DNA of 64,000 nucleotides from Siphonodentalium dalli (Eukaryota > Mollusca > Scaphopoda > Gadilida > Siphonodentaliidae), in NCBI GenBank assembly GCA_032622095.1, contig CP136062.1:155428875-155492874 (forward strand), given 5' to 3'. The notes under the pieces were generated by a model. It ran no database searches and was not told where the DNA came from. It saw only the letters and a program-made list of their open reading frames with translations. Made by a program: the position numbers and the translations under genes. Below are positions 57,170-64,000 of the stretch, one piece after another (position 1 is the first letter of the stretch; each line of letters starts with the position of its first letter).

Positions 57170-59985
57170 TCAGGAAAATTTCGGGACCGTATGAACTTTA
57201 ACCAGGACGGGCGTGTTGGGACCCTAAAGGGACGGGACAGTAATTCTAGCTGGACCCGGGCCGTGGCTATTAATCTAACCGCGGGCGGGACAAATCGGTA
57301 CCCTAACCCTAACCGGGGTGGGACGCGACTCTAACATTAACTGGGACGGGACCTTAGGCCTAACCCTAACCGGGACGGCAGCTTAACCCTAACACTGAAC
57401 AGGACGACGCGGTATCCTAACCCTGACCGGACGGGACCATAAGTTGTATGTGGGTGTTCGGAACGGATTGTAACTTAACCATAACCGGACCAGGGCCCTA
57501 CACCGGAGCGGAACGGTGCGGGACCCCAACCTTAACCCAGACTGGACGTGACCGTAATTCTAGCTGGACCGTGACTCATAGTTCTAACCGCGGACGGAAC
57601 AATTCGAGATCATAACCGGGGCGGGACGAAACCCTAACTCTAACCGGGACGGGAAATAAAGCATAAACATAACCCTAACGGCAGCTTAACTCTAAGACTG
57701 AACAGGCCTAGTCCGGCCGGACGGGACCATAACCTTTATGTTGGGGTAGGAGGGACTGTAACTTTAACCCTAACCGGATCGGGGCCCTATCCAGGAACTG
57801 AACGGGGCGGGGCCCTAAGCCAGGCAGGACGGGACCTTGACCCAACCCTGACGGGACATTAACACTGGCTACACCAATAACCCTAAACCTAAACGGCACT
57901 GGAAGGCTCTGAACGGGAATTTAACCCTAGCCCTAACCGAGACGGGACCATAACGCTAACCGTTAGGGGAACCCAACACTAACCGGGACGGGACCCCTGA
58001 CCCTAACCTATTCGGGACGGGAGCTTAACCCTAACTCTAACCGGGACGGTTGGAACCTAACACTAACAATACTCGTAACCTGATGGTGGATCCGGATGGT
58101 CCGTACATCGGACGGGGCGAGCCGGGACCATAACAAGGAAGAGACGGGACCACAGGACGGTACCCTAACTCTAACCGGAACCCTAACCCTACCCCGGGGC
58201 GGAAGTCAGGGGAAGGACGTTAATACAAATCATAAGTTCATAACCATAATCGGGACGGGACCAGTCGGGGCAATAACAATAACTGAAACGAGGCCTTAAG
58301 CCTAACCACAAAGGGGACGGGACCTAAACCATAATACGGACCAGAACGGGAGGTTAACATAACTACAACCGGGACTGGTGCTAAATCCTAACCCGTACCG
58401 GACGGGCGGGATTCTAATTTGGATGTGGTGGTTCGGAACGGTACTGTAACTTTAAACATACTCATGTCGGGGGTCTAACACGGAAATGAAGTGGGCGGGA
58501 CCCAAACACTAACAGGACGGGGCCTATGCCCCAACCGTGACCGTGACGGGACACCAACCCTTGGCACAACTATAACCCAAACCCTAAAGGGACTGGACGG
58601 TTCGGGCGGGAACTTAAACACAACACAACTAACCTGGACAGGGCTCTATCACTAACCGGTACGGAGCCTTAAACATAACCTTGGCGGGAGTTTACCCCTA
58701 TCTGGGACGGGAAGTTACTACAGTAATAACTGACAACAATCGTTACCTGGCGGGTAATCCCGACCGCGGACGGGACGAATCGGGACCCTAACCAGGACGG
58801 CACCCTAACCTTTAACTGAACGTAACTGGTTGGAACGGGACCTTAACACTAACCGTAACAATAAAACGGGACGCGGCCAGGGGACCTGACGTTAACACTA
58901 GCCATAACCGGGACTGTGCGGCTCTGGACCGGAATATCACAATAACCATAACTGGGACGGGACCAGTCGGGACCCTAACACTAACCGGGACTGGACCTTT
59001 GCCCGATTCCTAACTCGAACTTGGACGGGACCTTGAGCCTAACCCATAACCGGGAAGGGACGGGACCACAACAAGGGCGGTATCCTAACAGTAGCCAGAA
59101 CTGGACGGATTGGAACGGGACCTTAACCCTAACACATTACCCTAAACCGTGACCAGTGTCATGGGACGCCCGGGACGTTAACACTAACCATAACGACAAC
59201 CCTAACCGGTAATGGACGGCTCTGAACGTGAAATTCACCGTGGCGGGATGGGACTGGACCTTAAGCCTAACCTAATTGTGAGTGGACCCTGACCCGAACC
59301 GAGACAGGGTCTTAGCCTTAGCTCTAACCGGGAGGACACCGTAACACTATCCGAGATTTGACGGGAGCGTAAACCGAGCCCTAACTCTAAGCGGGACTCG
59401 ACATTAAAACTAACTCTAGCTAATCCGGGGAGGATGGGACCTAACCCTAATCTGGACGGAACCGTAACCCTAATTATAATAGGTACGGGACTCAAACCCT
59501 AACAGGACGGGATGTAAACCTTAACCCTAATTGGTACTGGACCTTAAACCTAACTCTAAGCCGAACCGGGTATGGACGGGCCCTTAACCATAACTCTAAC
59601 CGGGACGGGACCTTTAGGTTCCCCTACCCAACCGCGGCGGGTGTGTGCCGGCCCTTAATCCTACTCTAATCCGAATGCCAGCGGGAGGACATTAAACCTA
59701 TCTCTAATCCTAATCGGGGCAGGATGGGACCTTAACACTACCCATAACCGGGACGGGACTGGACCCACACACTGACCGTAATCGGCACGGGACGATAAGG
59801 TCCGTGACCGGACCCTAGTATAACAGGGATAGATCGAGATGGGACCTTTACACTATAGCACTAATCCTAAACGGGGCAGGACGGGGCTGGATCCTAACCC
59901 TAACTGGGACGGGACCCTAACCATAACCGGGATGGGACAGCGGGGGCGGGTAGTGACGGTAACGGGGCGCGCGGGCGAAGCAAAT
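57170..59985 (+). repeat. Large degenerate telomere-word satellite, copy B
   Basis: Counterpart of 16,160-19,330 and collinear with it for most of its length, so the two arrays have not been reshuffled since they separated. A stretch of roughly 370 bp of copy A (about 18,207-18,590) is missing at about 59,237, and small blocks differ elsewhere. Confidence 0.9.
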
Positions 59986-61679
59986 CGTAGTTGTGTGGTT
60001 GGGGCGTCACTGTACGTCTGTTTTCGACCAATTGGCACTGATGTTCTAATTTTTTCGGTCCAAATTATCGCCCCATGCACTTTCACTTCAACGTTCCAGA
60101 CCGAGCATAGCGGCAACTCATATTCGGACACTTTTTGAAACTCGACCCAAATTTACTTCGGCTAAATCGAATTATATCCAGCTATTATTTACATATACTT
60201 CTGAACACCTGATATATACATATTTTTTTATTTTGAACTATCAACGTTAGCGTTGTTAAAGTAATGAGAGCGGATCTCAAGTTACAAAGTACACATACTA
60301 ATAGCGCTGTCAATGGCTACCGTTTAAAACCTGTTTACCCTGGAAGCCTATAACATTGTAGAGGTCGGTTGTGTATTATGACATCAAATTGAACATATCC
60401 ATACTGCACATGGCGTCACTTTATATTGCAACCAGTATTTTCGCATACGTCTTGAATTAACGAACAGCAGAGGAATATCTGCAGGTTGCTTTCATGTTTT
60501 CATTTCAATTCAATATATTGGGACGTTTGTACATCCGCAATCCGATAATTGACTAAGAGATGATTATAATTTTGCGTAGAAGTACAATTTAGTTTTATCT
60601 TATCGAATATGCCATTTCATTTTATGGCATTGTCTGATTTATTTGATTTATATTCGTGAATAATCCTGTGTCTTTCAATTGTTCTTGGCTGACTCGCGAT
60701 AGCTATTCACGTGATTAGATTCATATATCTGTATGTGGCTCATGTTTTCGTTTTTACATTGTGTATCATGGTTTTGCATGCTTCCATATCTACTGGTTAA
60801 TTTATTTTGGCTTTTATGTGTTAATTTCATTTCATTCGAGTCTTTGGTAACGTACATAAATTGCCCAAAACCCGATATTTGGCCAAGCGATTATTCAACT
60901 TTTGCATAGAAGTAAACTTTATTTTTTGAAAATATCATTTTATCATGACATTCACTGATTTGTATGATTGTTATTCATGCGCTCTGAATAATCCTGTCAC
61001 TTCCAATTGTTGATTCGTGATCTTGAATCACGTGATCATATTCAAATATTTGGCGATTGCTCAAGCCGATGTTCTATGTTTTCACGTTTACTACACATAG
61101 CGATTACGCAGACCAATGTTCTACATGTACGTTGTAATGTTTATTACATTATGTTGATTGTGTTCATGGTATACATTGTCCTGAATGTCCTTAACCAGAC
61201 ACCACATGTAAGCGAAAAATAAATGTGTCGGATCGGAATAATGGACTTTGTCTCACTTACTCCCTATGCATGGAAATTGCTTTAATGGGCATCAAACCAG
61301 TTACATTACATAACTACGGTCTTTACTTATTGTATACAAATTAATAGAAGTTCAGTAAAAATAACTATAATTTGATTAAGTCTCTTTAATCCGTTTTATC
61401 GAAGAAAATATATCGTCAAATGTATAGCGTATTGGGGTACTATTACTTGTACAACCACTTATCTCATATCTCCTAGATTCGTTTCGTTTGCAACTGATGG
61501 TAAATTGTGTTCTTAGTATTTGGTTGAAAGGTAACTGATATGTATACTGTTGATACGTGCGGTTCCAGCTGGAATATACGCACCCCTGATCAAGACTTTA
61601 TGGTCCTGCTAATGTGATGTGATGCTGGTGGTCTCTGCTGAATTGCTATAACGCGATTGGGGCGAACTGATGCTGTTAA
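59986..61679. other. Non-coding stretch after satellite, copy B
   Basis: Counterpart of 19,331-21,032. No gene recognised. Confidence 0.6.
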
Positions 61680-62173
61680 AGGCACGTGAGGCCTTACTTG
61701 TCGAAAATATTCATATTTGTTCCAATCACCGTAAACAGAAAAACATTAAAACGCATACAGTTTCGTTCATATATACCATGACCATCGCGTAAACAGCATG
61801 TTATCATAAAGATTTACTATATTTTACCTAAGCAAGAGCAAGATTGTGTTACAGAAGACAGCACAGTGCTGCTGGCTAATCACACACAAATGGCATAAAC
61901 GCTCTTTATTCGTTCCATATCAGGAATTCACCAACAAAGAACGCTCTTTATTTTTAACATCATAATATAAACAAACACCAGAAAAGTAACTTTTTATGCT
62001 TTTGTTTACATAACAATGGTCAAAGATATGACAATAACATACTGTTTATGCGATATTTCTTATTTGTATACGGACAAAGTCTGTCTACATTTTGTTGTTC
62101 TTTCTGTTTGTGGCGTTATTTGACGGGTGGAAATATTTTCACAGGATACCCACCGCCAAGGCCAACCGTACCT
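61680..62173. mobile_element. 494-bp MITE with TTAA target duplication (copy B only)
   Basis: TTAA at 61,676-61,679 and 62,174-62,177 flanks an insert absent at 21,029-21,032 of copy A. The ends are imperfect inverted repeats: AGGCACGTGAGGCCTT at the left and AGGTACGGTTGGCCTT read inward from the right. There is no transposase ORF, so it is non-autonomous. TTAA duplication points to a piggyBac-type or similar transposase; the end sequence was not recognised. Confidence 0.88.
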
Positions 62174-62177
62174 TTAA

Positions 62178-63369
62178 GACAAAGTACCGTTATTTTTCAA
62201 ATGTTGTCATTTTCTGGGTATATGGCTAATACGAGCGGTTTGGAATAAAACCAGTGCATGTTTGGAACATAACAAAACATAGACATTTTGAACAAATATA
62301 ATAATGGCTGCTCTGGTGTTTGCAAAACTATGTGAATTGCCATCTTTCTATAGTCGATTTGCCACAACTAACACAACCAATATAAACATATCTCGCAATA
62401 TATATATGTGTTGGAATGTTTGATACACACAATGGCTTTTCATATTGCAGATTTTCCGAACGCCGCACAAATGACAATTTCAGAACAAATAACGTACATT
62501 TTCTTAACAGCGTAAATTTACCATGACAGCATCTTAGCAATTCAACAGGGCCCACCAGCATCGCATCACATTGACGGGTCCAGTTGACCAGTTGTGAAAC
62601 TGTAATAGGATGAAACTTTAATGGTCTGACTGTATTTGTGTTCGAGGGTACGCCAATACATGGGATTCGTTAATCCAATAATTTATTATTGCGACAGTTC
62701 TTTAATCTTAGTGTTCGATATTCCGAGAGTTCGATACTTAAGAATTTACAGCGACGTGGACATGAATAAAAGTCGGGCCTCATCAACATAAAATAAATGT
62801 TCCCTGAGGCATCACCACGCGCAAAAGAATCCCACCGGTATCAAATTTAAGCACCATACACACATTTGGGAACAGACAATTAACGCACCCGTATATCTAA
62901 TTGCGTAAATGATACACAAATATCCAAATGTTCGTCTTTTTCGTGTCTTATACATGTATGTTACAACATATGTGACTTATTGGTGCTCTATATAAAGATT
63001 CTCGTACATGCACGTGCGTGAGCTACACATACACGTGTAATAATTTAACGCGATGCTGGAACGGATGCCAGCTTCTGTATGTGAGGAAACTACATGCTAT
63101 TCTGAAAGCTAGCGCGACCTACATGTATATTTACATATTCGCGACTTTCGGACAATCGAATAATCGTAATATCTAACTATCTGACAAACGAACTGCCCTA
63201 ATTTTTTCGTCGTTTGACAAATATACAACATTCATATTTGAGAATATGTGGGACAGTTGAAGCACAGGTCCCCAGATCAAAAATTTACCCCACCCTCAAT
63301 AATACTTAATCCCATAGAAAGGTATTCAACTTGGCGGGGCCTAATTTAAAAAAAAAAATTCAGTCAAAA
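62178..63369. other. Non-coding stretch, copy B
   Basis: Counterpart of 21,033-22,221. No gene recognised. Confidence 0.6.
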
Positions 63370-64000
63370 AACAAGTTAAAAATAGAAGAATTTTGTTTTT
63401 GTTACATAAAGGCCTCATATATACGTAGAAATGTATTTTCTTACTCTTCAATTTCATGTATCCCGCGTAAAAAATGGTTAAAAAAACTCCTGTTATGAGC
63501 ACAGGTCTGACAGAAACCGGCTGTTGAAATCCCTCGTTCGAGATGGTGTCCGCTCAACTCGGTCAAAAAGCCGGATTTTTACACTGACTAGTGCTTCAAA
63601 AACGCCCTAACCGGTAAGTAGAAAAATATAGTATACATCATTAGAAGCGGAATCACGGCATCATATCTCTCGTATTTATTGAAAAATCAGTTTCATAAAA
63701 CCGGAAGAAAATTTAAATTGTCCAAAACAAGCCATTTTGTAAGTAAGCTGAAATGACGTAATACTAATTGGCATTGGCCCAATATAAATCAAATATATAA
63801 CGAAGAAGTAATGTACATACGATCTAAATGTTTACGAAGTTATATTCTTGTCCATGTGTATGTTTTCAAATCGGCATTCGTGTTAATTCAATCTTTATCT
63901 ATTCTTTTAATTTTTTATAAATACATATTGTGTTGCATAGAACTATAAATAGTACTCACGGCAAACTCGCAAAAAATGGCTGGTTTTTGGAAAATTTTAA
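63370..64000. repeat. Foldback element, copy B (cut by window end)
   Basis: Matches 22,222 to about 22,860 of copy A. The left terminal repeat is more diverged here (AACAAGTTAAAAA in place of AACAGGTTCAAAA). Confidence 0.8.

Larger units (their letters stand above)
38076..64000 (+). repeat. Segmental duplication, copy B (runs off window)
   Basis: This is the second copy of the 1-22,860 block. It is longer because of a 2.74 kb Crypton-like insertion (44,894-47,635) and a 494-bp TTAA MITE (61,680-62,173), partly offset by a deletion of roughly 370 bp in the satellite near 59,237. Position 64,000 corresponds to about 22,860 in copy A, so the window ends inside the foldback element. Homology to the partial third copy of repeat R extends left to about 37,815. 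Confidence 0.93.

Overview
The window looks like AT-rich eukaryotic, animal-type genomic DNA. Protein-coding sequence is sparse and split by GT-AG introns, and most of the rest is transposon debris. A tRNA-derived SINE with an AATC-like tail, Helitron, Crypton-like and L1/Tx1-like remnants, and an invertebrate-style RGK GTPase suggest a lophotrochozoan, most likely a mollusc. The species cannot be named from this sequence.

The main structure is a large duplication. Copy A (1 to about 22,860) and copy B (about 38,076 to the window end) are collinear and differ by roughly 2-3% in the exons compared by hand. Each carries one complete four-exon gene for an RGK-family (Rad/Gem/Rem-like) Ras-related GTPase: A 5631-15404 encodes 268 aa and B 43879-56423 encodes 251 aa. 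Both reading frames and all splice sites are intact. Copy B has two in-frame deletions (6 and 11 aa) in the N-terminal extension. The copies could be a true tandem duplication with a period of about 38 kb, or two haplotypes placed in series by the assembler. The sequence alone does not decide this.

Two mobile elements are in B only, and A keeps the empty sites. One is a 2.74 kb Crypton-like element in intron 1 with an intact 550-aa tyrosine recombinase ORF on the minus strand and a 141-bp perfect-tipped hairpin at one end. The other is a 494-bp MITE with TTAA target duplication and inverted ends. Downstream of each RGK gene lies a GC-rich degenerate satellite (16.2-19.3 kb and 57.2-60.0 kb) built from CCCTAAC-like and CGGGACGGGAC-like words. 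A small island of the same satellite sits in intron 2, between 31-bp direct repeats. After this comes a 1.0 kb foldback element (22.2-23.2 kb; cut by the window end in B).

The interval 23.2-38.0 kb, whose counterpart would lie beyond the window end, holds mostly decayed transposons. These are a minus-strand Helitron Rep/helicase pseudogene (23.65-27.43 kb), an inverted dispersed repeat (28.0-28.5 kb), a third copy of a repeat called R here (30.1-31.7 kb), a minus-strand tRNA-SINE (about 32.04-32.32 kb), a 74-bp tandem repeat (34.0-34.2 kb), an L1/Tx1-like LINE ORF2 end (34.7-36.4 kb) and a minus-strand LINE ORF1 with decayed zinc knuckles (36.9-37.8 kb). No rRNA or functional tRNA gene and no CRISPR array was seen.
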